Assembly (NCBI GenBank): GCA_035235625.1
Contig: CP141147.1
Coordinates: forward strand, 2,965,001 to 3,029,000
Direction of reading: 5' to 3'
Length of the DNA stretch: 64,000 nucleotides
Origin: Saururus chinensis
Taxonomy: Eukaryota > Streptophyta > Magnoliopsida > Piperales > Saururaceae
Shown here: positions 10,582 through 22,749 of the stretch, one piece after another
Numbering within the stretch: the first letter of the stretch is position 1
Layout of the letters: each line of letters starts with the position of its first letter
Notes under the pieces: generated by a model
Databases searched by the model: none
Seen by the model: only the letters and a program-made list of their open reading frames with translations
What the model was told of the DNA's origin: nothing
Program-made: the position numbers and the translations under genes

Positions 10582-12152
10582 GTTCTAGAATATACTCTAA
10601 TGTACAAAATGTTTTATATTTTTATGTAAAAAAAATGGTTATTTGTGTGCTATGAACCTCCACATATGTCATAAAAAATATCTAAAATATTTATTTTTTA
10701 ATTTTTTCTTTTTAACTTCACCAACATATTATTTTCCTTTGTTAGATGCTCTGAGTTCGACTATGCTATCTCTACCACCGACACCACCACCTTTGCCTTT
10801 AACTCCATTGAATGTGCCACCTTTGCTATCTTCACAACCAGTTCTGTTTCATTCGCCTTTGTCAATACCCCTCCTTTGCTACCACCACCTCTACCTTGCC
10901 TCCCTCCTCCCCCCCTCCCCTATGTCTCTCTCTCTCCTCCTCCTCCTCCTCCTCCTTTTCCTCATCTTCCTCCTCCCCTCCTCTCTATCCTCCTACCTTT
11001 TGCCTCCTTGATCGCCTCCTTTTCCTCCTTCACAATGAAAGATTAGTCACCAACTAGCCGGCAAAGCTATTAAAATTTTGTTTTTTCTCTATAAACTTAA
11101 ATCTTAAAAAATGAACCCATATACATGCTAAACTACTCATAAGAGCTTTTTTAATGCTAACCTGAACCTCATATTGATAGTTGATAAATGACAATCAATA
11201 AGCAAATTTATTACAGTAAATGGGACATAAGACAACATTTTGAGTTACAATATCTCCCTTAGTATTTACAATCAACTATCTTAAGAAACCAAATAGATAA
11301 ACAAAAACATAAAATAGATTTTAAACACAAGACTATCTCGACTACCTACTGTCTTGACTATTGATTGTCATGTATCAGTTATAGGTTGTTGGTGCTAAAG
11401 GAGAAGGAGGTTGCTAGTGCTAGAGAAGAAGTTGGTCTCCAATATGACAATCGAAAGTTAGGATAATTGATGGTCGACAATCGCATGTTTTAAATCTCTG
11501 TTATTTTTCTATTTTAGTTGTCTGGTTTGCTGCGATAGTTTAATGTAAATATTGAGTGATATACTATCACTTAGAATATTGTCTTACCTATCGACTGACA
11601 GCTACCGACAATTAGTACGAGTTTGAGTTACTGTTCGAAAAAGCTCAGAATCTATTGAAAATAAAACTCACTCTTGGTTTTCAGTAGTTTAAATGTTTAC
11701 GAGTTCACTTTTCAAGATTTGATCTTGTAGAGAAAAGAAAAAAAAAATTAATAGCTCTGTTAGCTAGTTTGTGATCGTTCTTGTTAGATTCTAAGAAGAA
11801 GAGGAGGAGGCGACCAAGGAGAAAAAGAGGAGGTGTAAGTGAGAGAGGAGGGAGAAGGTGGTGGTAAGAGTGTAGGGAAGGAGGAGAATGTGACGGTGGA
11901 GGAGGAGGTATTGACAAAGGCAAATGAAACAGAGCATGTCATGGAGACGACAAGGTCAATGGCAAAGGGGGTGGAGCGGGTGGTAGAAGTAGCAGAGTTG
12001 AAGTCGAAGCTATTGGCAAAGAGAAGTTGTGGTTGGTGAAGTTAAAAGGAAAAGAGTATTTTAGACAATTCCTATCACATGTATAGGCCTTTTTTAGTGT
12101 TATATTGAAATGTGTGGCATTTTGTATATTATAGTGTATTCTAAGTCCAAGA
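10582..12152. mobile_element. long-inverted-repeat (foldback or MULE-like) element
   Basis: The left arm (about 10582-11100) and the right arm (about 11700-12152) are imperfect reverse complements over some 450-500 bp. They share TAGAATATACT, ACAAAATG, TTTTTAACTTCACCAACA, TTTGTCAATACC and CTCCTCCTCC-type text in the same order. The 600 bp between the arms is AT-rich with no transposase. Long subterminal inverted repeats fit a non-autonomous Mutator-like or foldback element. I could not find a clean target-site duplication. The right arm alone also forms the left edge of block A1 (3229-3420). Confidence 0.6.
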
Positions 12153-12675
12153 TGGAGTGAGCCGATACCACTGGTGATTTAGCTCTATTTAAAGACTTAC
12201 TAATGGTGATTTGTCATTGTTGGCGGGCTCTTTAATCTTCGCATACAATGATAACACATCTTTATTTGCCTTCTTATGAATGGAAAACACTGATTGTAGA
12301 TCTTCATCGTCTTCTAAATTATACAAAATGGATGATTGAGAAGATGAAATTAAATACTTCAAAGTCACATTATCATTGATAACAAGTCTTCTTTTACTTG
12401 AACCAGCAGCTCGTCGAACCTCATTGATGGATCAACACCTTTCCACCTTCATTCACACCATCATTGCCTGCCTCTCCCTTGTAATGTATACAAATATCAA
12501 TCCTCTCTATTATGGGGGTTAAAGGGTGATCAGATCCACCAAAATAAAGTATTTTTACCCTGAAAAGCTACTGTTGTGGAAAAAATGGGTTTTTACTGTG
12601 TCCAATGACTCACTGGTGAGTCGCCACCCATCATCTCCTGTCGGCAAATTTTGACTTGCCATTGATAAATCCTCT

Positions 12676-14739
12676 TGTAACAACATGTGTTTTGATTACG
12701 CCTAAACCAATGAGTTAGGGGTAATTATGTAATTTTTAGTTAAATGTTAAGGATTTTCAAAGGATGGAATTTCAGTATATGAGTAGAGCTCGAAATAACG
12801 AGTGTAACGAACCAGGGAACAACACATAAAACAGAGGTCGGGAGCGAAAGTTATGACCTCAAAAAATGTGGCACATGGCTGAGACCCATGCAAAAATTGC
12901 GGAATAACCTACCCATGTGGTCTAGTTTCAAAGGGGTCATCGATACAAGGCCATTGGTACTAAGAATACATGTTTTTGACTTCAGAATAAGTAGTTATCA
13001 TGTTCTGAAGTTGGAATTGTATTTCAGTAAAATAATAGAGAAGGACGAAATAGATAACGTTAGCAGTGAGAGCCGAGCCACGCCGCCGAATGAAATGGAG
13101 CGTGTAAGCCATGCCACACCTCATAAGGTGGGACCGCGCAATCCCTGTCGTCCACACGATGCAGGGCCCTTTCGGCAAGAGGCGGGCACGCACGTTGTGA
13201 GGCGTATGTGCGGCGACACTGCAACCTTCATCTATAATGCGCTAAGGTGCGTGTCACACGCGTATCACACATGCACCATCCACATGTGTGGTCAAATGGT
13301 GCACATCTATATGCGCTTACCCCTTTTCCTCCATAAACTTGCATGCCTTCCCCTATAAATTTTGATTTCCATCCAAACTTTTGGAGGTGCTTTGTAGTTC
13401 GCTCTGAGTCTTTTTCGTTCATTCAAAAAGCGTTTGTTGCTAATTTGAGGGTGTTCCATGCAATGAAAGTGTACATTCTTTGAGTTGGTGACTTTATGAG
13501 GGTGAAATGCCTCTATTGAAGAGGAAACTATGTCTACCCCCTCGAGCCCCGAAGAAAGTGGTGGCCCAAAGAAAGAGGGGGCTTCTTCCTCCATTGTCAG
13601 GCCACAACGAGGGAAGTGGCCTAGAGTAGGGAAGGCTTCATCCTTCAATGAAGGGCCACACAGTGAGAAAAACATCCCTGTGTTAAGTGGAGGGTATGTT
13701 CGTCGCCTACAGATGCATAGATAGAAAGTGTCTCAGGGTAGGGGAAGTTCTGTCCGCCGCTTACAGGCATGGGAAGTGAGAAACATTCCGTGTTAAAGGG
13801 AAGTTATGTCCATGGCCTTCAGGTCGTAGAGAGAGAAATATCCCGGGTGAAAAAGAGGTGATGCCCGCCTAAGAAATGTTCCAAAGCTAGAGGTGATTCT
13901 ACCTACCGTCTCTAGGCTTGAAGGGGAGGAAGCCCAGAGGAAACGCGCAACTCCGAACACCGCAACTTTTAGAACTAGAGGGGAGTAAGCATTTCTGACT
14001 TTTTGATTTTATTTGATTTATATGTATGCGTATCTTAATTAGTAATATTAATAAATTACTTAAGATATTTATACATAATTTGCAATGATCTAATGGATTT
14101 TAAAATGTTCTGATTCGATCTATTGTGAAATGTTTTGATCTAACATGTTCTAAAATGCTCTATTTAATCTTATATGTTTCGATTTGATTTGATATGATTT
14201 AATATGATCTAATGCGATCTAATCTGATCTAATCTGCTATGTTGTGTGATTCTGCTAGTGTTCTGTTCACCTCTGTGAGAAGTGTGATTTCGCTGATTTA
14301 CTGGCTTCCATTCAACTCCGATGATTTATAAGATTTTCGTCTGATTTTGGATGATTTATTCGGATATAAGAATATATAGATTTTACCATAAAGGATTTTG
14401 TGATGTTGAATGCATATATTAGCCGTTAGGCAAAACTACATTCGGATCTAATCGTATTGGAATGACATTATAGATGTTATCCAGTACCTATGTAGGCAAC
14501 CAACACTACAACAATGTGGCCCCGAATCAAATTAGTAATTAAATTAGGTTTATTCTAGCCTACACATAACAAAGTAATAAAGCTCCATAGTGCGTAGAGG
14601 AACGTTATGACTTTTGCAGACAGAGTCTACTGCTCATGGTTGGTCTTCTTTTAGTTAGTCTCGTTTTTTTATTTTTATGTAAATTATATAAACTATAATT
14701 TTTATTTTCGAAACCCCCAATATGGGTTGGGGTGTTTCA
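12676..14739 (+). mobile_element. solo LTR (LTR-B), duplicate of LTR-A
   Basis: It begins TGTAACAACATG, ends GGGGTGTTTCA, and is flanked by CCTCT (12671-12675) and ACTCT (14740-14744). These are exactly the flanks, including the one-base mismatch, seen at LTR-A. The insertion thus predates the A1/A2 duplication, and the two LTRs are paralogous copies of one event. TATA box at 13353-13360. Confidence 0.82.
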
Positions 14740-15376
14740 ACTCTCCACCGGAATGGCGTCACACTATTCTAATATTTATTTACGAGGATATGTATAGGGA
14801 TTGGGTTTATTTAAAACATAAGTGCATTTTTGTCCTACAGCAAGTAATGTGGAATTTGTACTTAAAAAACCAAGGAATATAGAATATTAGCTTATTCAGC
14901 CAGGTAATATGGAAAAATCTAGAAATAATTTTATGCAAATCTGGATAGCAATAACGACTATTTCACATGTTGTGGGAGCTAAGGACTTGGGTTCAATTCT
15001 TTAATCATTTTTTTCTTATTTGTCTTCAAAGACATTTTTTCTCCTGTCTTAGATTTCAAATCCAATGGATTTAGTAGTCTTTTGTCATTTGTGTTCCGGG
15101 GCACATTTGTCTTAGATTTTGCAAGAATGATGCGGGAAGTGCTTATATATATATATATATATATACCATAATGACAATTTCATAACATCTTAATCTAATA
15201 CATTGGGAAACAATTATTATTTCACACTTAAATCTTTTCATCACTTTCTCAAAGTTGATAGTTACTCAAGTGTGGGAAGGCCTATTTATGGAGAAACGAT
15301 TTGATTTACCACGAATCAAGGTTCATAAGGAGAACAAATTTGATGATTTGTATTTTGCGTACGAGGCACACTTGCG

Positions 15377-15598
15377 TAGAGGTGGCAAAGGGCTAGGACG
15401 AGCCTACTTGGCCTACTAATATTAATTTTTTTTAAATATTGTGTGCATAAGGCTGTTGGATCAGCCCTCATGCATGCCCCAATGGCCATGCCAATCCCAT
15501 AAGGCCTTATAGGCTTCGAGGCCCAGCCCGACGGGCATTGACTAGTCCCTATTCGGGGCAAATGAATTGGGCTCAATCCCAACCCTTTGCCAACTCTA
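15377..15598. mobile_element. hAT-like MITE, copy in A2
   Basis: Ends TAGAGGTGGCAAAG and TTTGCCAACTCTA. The flanks CACTTGCG (15369-15376) and CATTTGCG (15599-15606) form an 8-bp target-site duplication with one change. Same insertion as 6683-6905, carried by the segmental duplication. Confidence 0.8.
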
Positions 15599-15959
15599 CA
15601 TTTGCGTTAGTATGTGTCCCACCTATTCATCAAGATGACACTATGCCATGTTCTAGGTAGTGCGCACCATTCCCCATGTCTCCTAATCCTCTAGAAAGAG
15701 ACATAGCAATGAACGGTGCGAGTATGGATGGAGAACAACATGGCAGTCCAATGCCTATCGACAAACAATAGAATAGTCAATCGTAATCGACGAAGTTATA
15801 ATCATTTTCATCCTTGGCGCATTGCCGGAGGATGAACGAATTCTAGTTTTCAAATTTAGCGGTAGCCATCTCATTCCAATCGTTTGCACAAACCATGATA
15901 CATTAGGTACAATCAAGCATTATACTTAAAGAGTCCCACAAAATGCATAATAAAAAATA

Positions 15960-16960
15960 TTCAGAACATGGGCACCAAAAACATGTATTATAGAAGATAT
16001 GTATTGACATATGGCATCGAAAACAATAGAACTGTAAAGATAAAATATCAAATATTTGTTACCCGAAAATTTATCATACAGAAGTTACACTGCATTAAAA
16101 ACATTGTGCACAAAAGAAAACATGCACTAAAATATGCCACCGAAAATAATAGGGCCGTGAAGACAAAGACATCCAATATTTTCTATCGAAAACATATTAT
16201 GTAGAAGTTATAGTGCATTGAAAACATTGTATATGGAAGACAACATGAATCTAAATATGGCACCGAAAACTACAGTTGTGAAGATAAAAACACCTACAAT
16301 TTGTTACCAAACACCTAAAATTTGTTACCAAAAACATGCCATGCAAAGGTTATAATGCATCGAAAACTTTGCATGTAAAATACAACATCTACCAAAATAT
16401 GGCACTAAAAACAATAGAGTTGTGAAGATTAAAATACATTAAATTTGTTACCAAAAAATTATAATGCATTCATTGAAAACATTGCATGCAAAAGACAACA
16501 TGCACCAAAGTTTGGCACTAAAAATAATAAAGCCATGAAGATAAAAACATCCAAAATTTGTACCAAAAACATATCATGTAGAAGTTATAATGCAACAAAA
16601 ATATTGTATGTAAAAGAAAACATGCGCTGAAATATGGGTCCGAAAATAATAGTTATGAAGATAAAAACACGCGGAATTTGTTACCAAAAACATGTCATGG
16701 AAAGGTTATAATACATTGAAAATATTGTGTGTAAAAGAGAACATACACCGAAATATAACACTAAAAACAATAGTGTCGTGAAGATAAAAATACATTAAAT
16801 TTGTTACTAAAAATTTATAATGCATAGTATAATATGCATCGAAAACATTGCATGCATAATACATGTAGTAAAAATTAGCATAGAAAACAATAGAGCCATA
16901 AAGATAACAACACTCAAATTTTTTTACCGGAAATTTATAATGAAGAACATAATATGCATA
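15960..16960. repeat. tandem array, about 8 units of about 122 bp (A2)
   Basis: The marker word GTGAAGATAAA or a close variant recurs at about 16032, 16157, 16276, 16421, 16535, 16656, 16779 and 16895. Each unit also has AAAACAT, ATGCACCAAAAT, TTTGTTACCAAAAA and ATAATGCAT words. Units differ by 10-25%. No protein is encoded, and frames that stay open do so because the unit is poor in stops. Confidence 0.9.
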
Positions 16961-16974
16961 AAAAAATAGAGATA

Positions 16975-17400
16975 ATTCATGCTAAGACCTAGAGGTAATC
17001 CATATTTACCAATAGGTACACAACAAAATTATATTGTATATAATAGTATAATTTTACTATTGTCGGCTTGCAATAATAGTAAAATATGGATAACTAATCG
17101 GTCTTAGCGAGAGACTAAGTCGTGTAAGTTCTCATGTATTATAGCATAGGCCTTTTATGTTAGATATTAGTGCATCAACTTCTTTCTTTTATATTTTTAA
17201 AGAGATGGAATTACTTTATGATTAGTATGGGGGTTCTAGGAGGTCCTTGGGCTGTCATACTAGTCACTATTGACTTCACAAGAGAATTTATCGTAAGCAA
17301 ACAATGATAAAATTATTTTATTATATACAATATAATGTGATTGTGGACTTATTGGTAAATTAATTGGGTTATTTGTCCTTATTAGGAAGAACCCCAAAAA
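16975..17400. repeat. inverted repeat pair at the end of the A2 array
   Basis: The arm at about 17007-17080 (TTTACCAATAGGTACACAAC..., TATATTGTATATAATA) is the imperfect reverse complement of the arm at about 17290-17365. The spacer is about 210 bp. It may be a decayed MITE; no target duplication was recognised. Confidence 0.55.
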
Positions 17401-18229
17401 AATATCATGGGCAGAAGACAATATGCACTGAAATAATGCACTAAAATATGTCGTGCACGACTTCATGCATCAAAATATGACTGAAAATGAAGTTTCTCGA
17501 AATAGAACATCAAACAAAGACACTGATAGGAAACATAAGGAATAAGTTAAAAAAAAACTCTCAATTAATTACCTGCCATTTCTCAACTTGTTGGTCCTGA
17601 GGTGAATAAATGATGAGAGGGGTAGTTTTAATTTTTTATTATATAATCTTAAAATAGGGGAAGAAAAGAGGGGTATTTACAGGTAGTTTTAAGATATTTT
17701 TTAATATACAACTCTTTGGTATTTATATATGCATAGTATAAAATCCAATTTTCTCTCTCCTATGCAAAATATATATTTCCCTTATCACTCTTCTTGAAAT
17801 AAAATTTGCCAAATTTATAACCTTCGACTACTAATTTCTTTTCATCCATCACTCAAGGAGCATATTTGGGTATTATTTTACTTTTAAAAACAAAATAATT
17901 TTAAGTTATTTTGTTGTGCAAAATGTCAAATCAATTTAAAAGAGCCTTTGAAACTTAACCTTCCTCCTGGTATAAATTTACTTTTAAACCATTTTCATTT
18001 TTTATCCAAATGGGCCCTATATTTGTTAATGGGGAGGTCGTCTCATAGTCTTTAAATTTGCTATGAGGCGAATCAGCATATCACAACTAGCAAAACACGT
18101 GAAAATCTAAGCCTAACTCATGTTCTTTTTCGACTAATGTCAGTGATTAGGAAAGGGGCCCCATGCTTTATATCTTCACATAGGAAGTATTTTTAATGCT
18201 TTATTTTAAGAATAAGCCCAACATAAAAA

Positions 18230-18487
18230 ATATATATGAACCTTTAATATTTTACATCACCCGTACACATATTAAAGCATCTTAGCACCAATGGCACTAT
18301 TAATTTTAAATATAAAGGTTTCTATGTATTTCTTACGTTGAATTTATAGTAAACTGGGCTTGTTGTCAAAACTGAATATTTAAAGCGGGACTCAAGACCA
18401 TTTAATATATATATAAACCCTTAATATTTCATATCACCGGTAAATATATTAAAGCATCTTAGCACCAATAGCACTATTAATTTAAGA
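18230..18487. repeat. tandem duplication, period 177 bp
   Basis: 18230-18310 and 18407-18487 share the words TTAATATTT, ATATCACC, ATATTAAAGCATCTTAGCAC and GCACTATTAATTT. The second copy carries the MITE at 18484 and the first copy is the empty site. Confidence 0.8.
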
Positions 18488-18609
18488 ATGAGGCTATATA
18501 CACCCCAAGAATCCTTTCAGTACCCTAATAACCCTATAAACCCCTTGATAAATTTACAAGTAAAGTGAGGTACTGAGGAGATTATTGGGATGCATATAGC
18601 CTTATTCTT
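18484..18609. mobile_element. 126-bp MITE with empty-site paralogue
   Basis: Imperfect terminal inverted repeats of about 40 bp (AAGAATGAGGCTATATACAC and, reversed, AAGAATAAGGCTATATGCAT) enclose a short core. The flanking 5 bp are AATTT on both sides (18479-18483, 18610-18614). The upstream tandem copy reads straight through this point without the insert. Confidence 0.75.
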
Positions 18610-19650
18610 AATTTAAAATATTTGCACGCCCAATGCCCAGGCTTATGCAGGAGTAAAAACGTTGTACCTTAAGGTGTGCTAAAATTTGGCTTGACATGGA
18701 TATTTTTGTATAGGAAGATGATCTGTGACGGTGACAGGATTGACCGACACCATGGTGACACGATTGACTGCCCCAGTTCTAGAAGACACGGGTGAAGTCC
18801 TCAACCTTGCCATGCCAAAATGGTGCATGGAGATCTAGACTTCAACGGATCGTGATCAATGCTCAGCTGTGTTTGGACTGTAGATTCGATAATACATGGG
18901 ACAAATTGAGCTGCGTTTGCATGTGATCCATGGCAGAAATTTTTGTCTTCTGTAAGCGAGTTGTCTTCTGCTATAGTGCATTAATCATCTGTTATACATG
19001 GCCCACTTCTAGAATACATAGCCCACTTCTAGAAGAGCATCTTAGTATCGCACTACATGTTAGATAAAAATATGAGTTCGGGTCCGTTTCGGTTCAACAT
19101 TATCGCAATCCGGGTAAGTCGGTATAGGCTACGGGGTTTAAGGGTAGTGAGGCCGATCGTGCCAACCCGATATGTGCCTTCGTTACACTAATTCGATTTA
19201 GACCCACTTCCGTCACGCACGCACACTAGACATGTGATTAGGTTGTACATTAACACGTTATGGAGTAGGAACATATGAATTATTTGTTGATGGTAGGACC
19301 CGTAGTTAATAAGGGGTCGACTCTGTCGCAAGTTTCACAGTGTGTAAGGGGTCAGTACTATACTTATTTGTCATTTCTTCTAAAAAAAAAAGTAAGCACG
19401 AAATATTTTTCTATCTCCGTGACTTTAGTAATTAATATTTTTTTAATATTATTTAAATACTTTTTTTAACTTTTTTCATATTAATAGTTCTATTTTATTG
19501 AATTTAAATAATTTAGTCCTAAAAAAAAGTATTATAAATTTATTTTTTTAAATATAACTATTAATATACGAGGGAAAAATGACTATTACATATGTAAGAG
19601 AAATTGTCTGAGATACTATTTTTCTATTTTCCTTTTTAGACTAGCCCGGC

Positions 19651-19658
19651 TATATATA
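19651..19658 (+). promoter_or_regulatory. TATA box of HCT
   Basis: TATATATA lies 84 bp upstream of the HCT start codon, which would give a 5' leader of roughly 50 nt. Experimental start sites are not known here. An AG at about 19727-19728 could also be a leader-intron acceptor, so the leader is not fixed. Confidence 0.55.
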
Positions 19659-19734
19659 CATGTATACTCCCATGAATGAATTGATCAAACCAGGATTTGC
19701 TGATTGAACTAACTGGTCTTAGTGCAGGAACAAT

Positions 19735-22019
19735 ATGGCCAAGCTCTCCGTTGAGATGAAATCATCAACCATGGTGAGGCCGGCAAGTAAGACACCACAG
19801 AAGAGGCAGTGGATCTCGGACTTGGACCTCATTGTGCCGGAGTTCCACACTCCCACCGTGTACATCTACCGCCAGCAGCCGGACAAGTCGTCCAACTTCT
19901 TCGACTCCAAGAGGCTCATGCAGGCGCTGGGGAAGGCCTTGGTTCCATTCTACCCTCTGGCCGGGAGGCTGGTCAGCGACGAGAATGGGCGCACTGAGAT
20001 CGACTGCAACGGCGAGGGGGCACTGTTTGTGGAGGCGGAGGCTGCTGGCGATGTCGAGGACTTGGGCGACTTTGTGCCGTCGTGGGAGCTAATGAGCCTC
20101 ATCCCCAAGGTTGATTACAGTGTGGGACTCTCCTCTTTCCCATTGCTTGTGCTGCAGGTAGTACATTCACATGCATGATTAATCAACCTTTCCGCCATTT
20201 TAACCTGATGTTTCTATTTTTCTTGATCATTCTTTTAGAGCACCATAAAACTGGAGTTCAGTTAGATATTACTAATGCCCATTTGTAGCTCCAGATTCTG
20301 GAGATTGAAGAGTGTTTGATGAGAGATAGTTTATGGTTTTTTTTCTTTCTTTTGTATTTTTTAGCTTCTTGTCTTCTTAAAATGCTTTAGTTTATTTCTC
20401 TAAAGGGGGTGGCTTATGCATAAGGAGGCTTAAAAATTGATCGTGCTCATCACCCATTAGCGATAAACAGAGTTTTTCAGAGTAAGCCTTTGGGAGCTTT
20501 TCAGTTTTTCTAGAGTTGGAGGATTCAAGCGTGAGACTTCTGGGCAGATCATCCAACAAGCCTACCGACGGAGGAGAAAGTAAAGTGACAAGTACGGGCA
20601 GGAAGACAAGAATTAACTTGTCGGAGAGAATCTTCAAAAGTAGTTGTGGGGTTTTCAAATAGGATCTCCATTTAGCAAAGGAGAAAAGGTCATTTTAACG
20701 TAAGGAAAGTCAAAAACATTAAGAAATGAGTTGGAGTTGGACTCCACCATGATTTGGCATTTGCTGTTGGAATGCTCTCATATTATATTATATATATAAT
20801 AATATAATATGAGAGCATTCCAACAGCAAATGCGTATATATTCCCTTAATTAGGCTTAGGCTTCTTATCAGTCAATGTGAGCTACTCGAATCATTCCTCC
20901 CTAGGTTCAGCCCTTAATATAGTTTTAAGTTAGAACTAATTTGAGCCCGTCGAGATGCTCAAGTGCCTATATATGTAGCCCTTAATAATAAAAAGATGAA
21001 AAAAAATAAAAATGGTGTCTCTATCTGGAGAGTTTGTTATGCTTACGGAGAATGTCACTTGGAAATAGGCATTCTTTGAGGTGTGTTAGATGGGACATAG
21101 GGAGTTGATTTTGCTAATGTGAGTCTTGTTTGTTTCTTTTTGAATTTGTTATTTTCAGGTGACCTACTTCAAGTGTGGAGGAGTATCACTAGGCGTGGGT
21201 TTACAACACTTTGTGGCTGATGGTTACAGTGCCCTCCACATGATCAACTACTGGTCCGATGTGTGCCGAGGCACAGACGAGCTCATCGTTCTCCCTTTCA
21301 TGGACCGGACCCTCCTGCAGCCTAGGCAGCCTCCAACCATGTCCTTCCCACATGTTGAGTACCATTTGCCCCCTCCCATGGTGTCACCGCCGTGCCAATC
21401 GCCCGTGGTGGCCCTCCTTCCGATCTCTCATGTCCAATTGAACCTCCTCAAGGCCCATGCACCGGGGTACACCACTTACGAGCTGCTCTCTGCGCATATT
21501 TGGCGGTGCACATGTAGGGCCCGCCTCCTACCGGATTATCAAGACTCTAAGATCTACCTTGCCGTGGATGGCCGGGCCCGCCTCCGGCCTCCACTCCCCC
21601 GAGGCTACTTCGGCAATGCGCTCTTCACCGCCACGCCGATTGTTGCATCCGGTGACCTCATCAACCGACCTCTAGAGCAGGTGGCCGCGGTGATACATGA
21701 TGCATTGGCACATGTGGACAATGAGTACATGAAATCGGCCATTGACTACTTGGCCCAGCAGCCGGACCTCAAGCCCCTACGGCGTGGGGCACATTCTTAT
21801 CGGTGCCCCAACTTGGGTGTGACAAGCTGGGCCAGGCTGCCATTGTACAATGCCGACTTTGGGTGGGGCCAACCGGTCTTCATGGGGCCAGGCCGGGTGG
21901 CCTACGAAGGCCTCTCTTATGTGCTGCCAAGTCCCAAGGGGGATGGAAGCCTATGCCTGGCCATTTCTTTGTTACAAGATAACATGGCTAGGTTCAAGGA
22001 GTTATTTTACAAATTCTAA
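19735..22019 (+). CDS. HCT: shikimate/quinate O-hydroxycinnamoyltransferase (BAHD family)
   Basis: Two exons, 19735-20157 and 21159-22019, joined by a GT-AG intron (20158-21158, phase 0 after a Gln codon). This is the conserved BAHD intron site. The product is 427 residues, the usual HCT length. It is expected to move p-coumaroyl or caffeoyl from CoA to shikimate in the cytosol, the step that commits to G and S lignin precursors. The catalytic HxxxD box is HFVAD at 158-162, and the structural DFGWG is at 374-378. The N-terminal STMVRPA, YFGN, RGAH and NLGVTSW segments are all HCT-typical, including the Arg and Thr that contact shikimate. The second residue of the active-site box is Phe where HCTs usually have His. 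The start ATG has a good context and matches the family N-terminus. No stops or frameshifts: probably functional. GC-rich exons contrast with the AT-rich intron. A related quinate transferase (HQT) cannot be fully excluded. Confidence 0.93.
20158..21158 (+). other. HCT intron with perfect 34-bp hairpin
   Basis: A 1001-bp intron with GTAGTA donor and TTTTCAG acceptor. Inside it 20757-20790 and 20800-20833 are perfect reverse complements (34 bp each, 9-nt loop), starting GCATTTGCTGTTGGAATGCT. This is a small foldback, either a MITE or a hairpin-RNA source. The rest of the intron is AT-rich with no other feature seen. Confidence 0.85.
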
Positions 22020-22062
22020 GCACAGTGGCATTGTATGTACTATCTCATCAAAACAGTCTAAA

Positions 22063-22068
22063 AATAAA
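22063..22068 (+). terminator. polyadenylation signal of HCT
   Basis: AATAAA lies 44 bp after the stop codon in an AT-rich trailer. The A3 block starts about 220 bp further on. Confidence 0.5.
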
Positions 22069-22749
22069 ATACCCCATCAATATTGTTCTCAAATTATGGA
22101 ATAATGAGGGAGACATTATTGAGTGGTGGATAAGAATCATGTGTGTGACTTCTGTTATTGTTATGTAAGTGGTTAAGATCTAAAATGCCCATTACTTTCT
22201 AGAATAATTGGGTGCTACAGATTTAGGAAGGCAGACTTAATGTATCAAAATCCTTTTTTTTTAGAGTGCTATTATACTTTTTTTGTTGGAAATAATTTTA
22301 TGCAAGCTGGATATTAATAACAACGGCTATTTCACATGCTATGGGAGCTAAGAACTTGGGTTCAATTCTTGATCAATTTCTTTCTTATTGTGTTCCAAGT
22401 CATATTTTCGCCGGTTTTAGATTTCAAATCCAATGGAGTTAGTAGTCTTTTGCCATTTGTGTTCCAGGGCACATTTATCCTACCTTAGTTATATTCACAT
22501 GTAAGCATGATGCGGGAAGTGTTGGATATACACAAATAATGTAATCACCATTTCTTAACATTTTAATCTAATCCATTGGGAAACAATTATTATTTCACAC
22601 TTAAATCTGTTCAACACTTTCTTAAAGTTGATAGTTACTCAAGTGTGGGCAGGACTATTCATAGAGAAGTGATTTGATTGGTCAATAATCCAGGTTCATA
22701 AGGAGAACATATTTAATGTTTTGTATCTCCCAAATGATGCACGTCGACG

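Larger units (their letters stand above)
11968..19020 (+). repeat. segmental repeat block, copy A2 (longest)
   Basis: 11968-15657 matches A1 (3229-6995). 14926-17000 and about 18180-19020 match A3 (22288-25440). A2 therefore links the other two copies. It ends about 700 bp upstream of the HCT start codon, and the text GAAGTCCTCAACCTTGCCAT at 18793-18812 and TGCATGTGATCCATGGCAGA nearby recur in A3. Confidence 0.9.

Noticed and set aside
15960-16960. CRISPR-like array
   Set aside because: Units are contiguous diverged tandem repeats with no constant repeat and unique spacer, and the genome is a plant's.
20392-20658. 88-codon minus-strand frame inside the HCT intron
   Set aside because: No motif and no conserved features; chance frame in intron.
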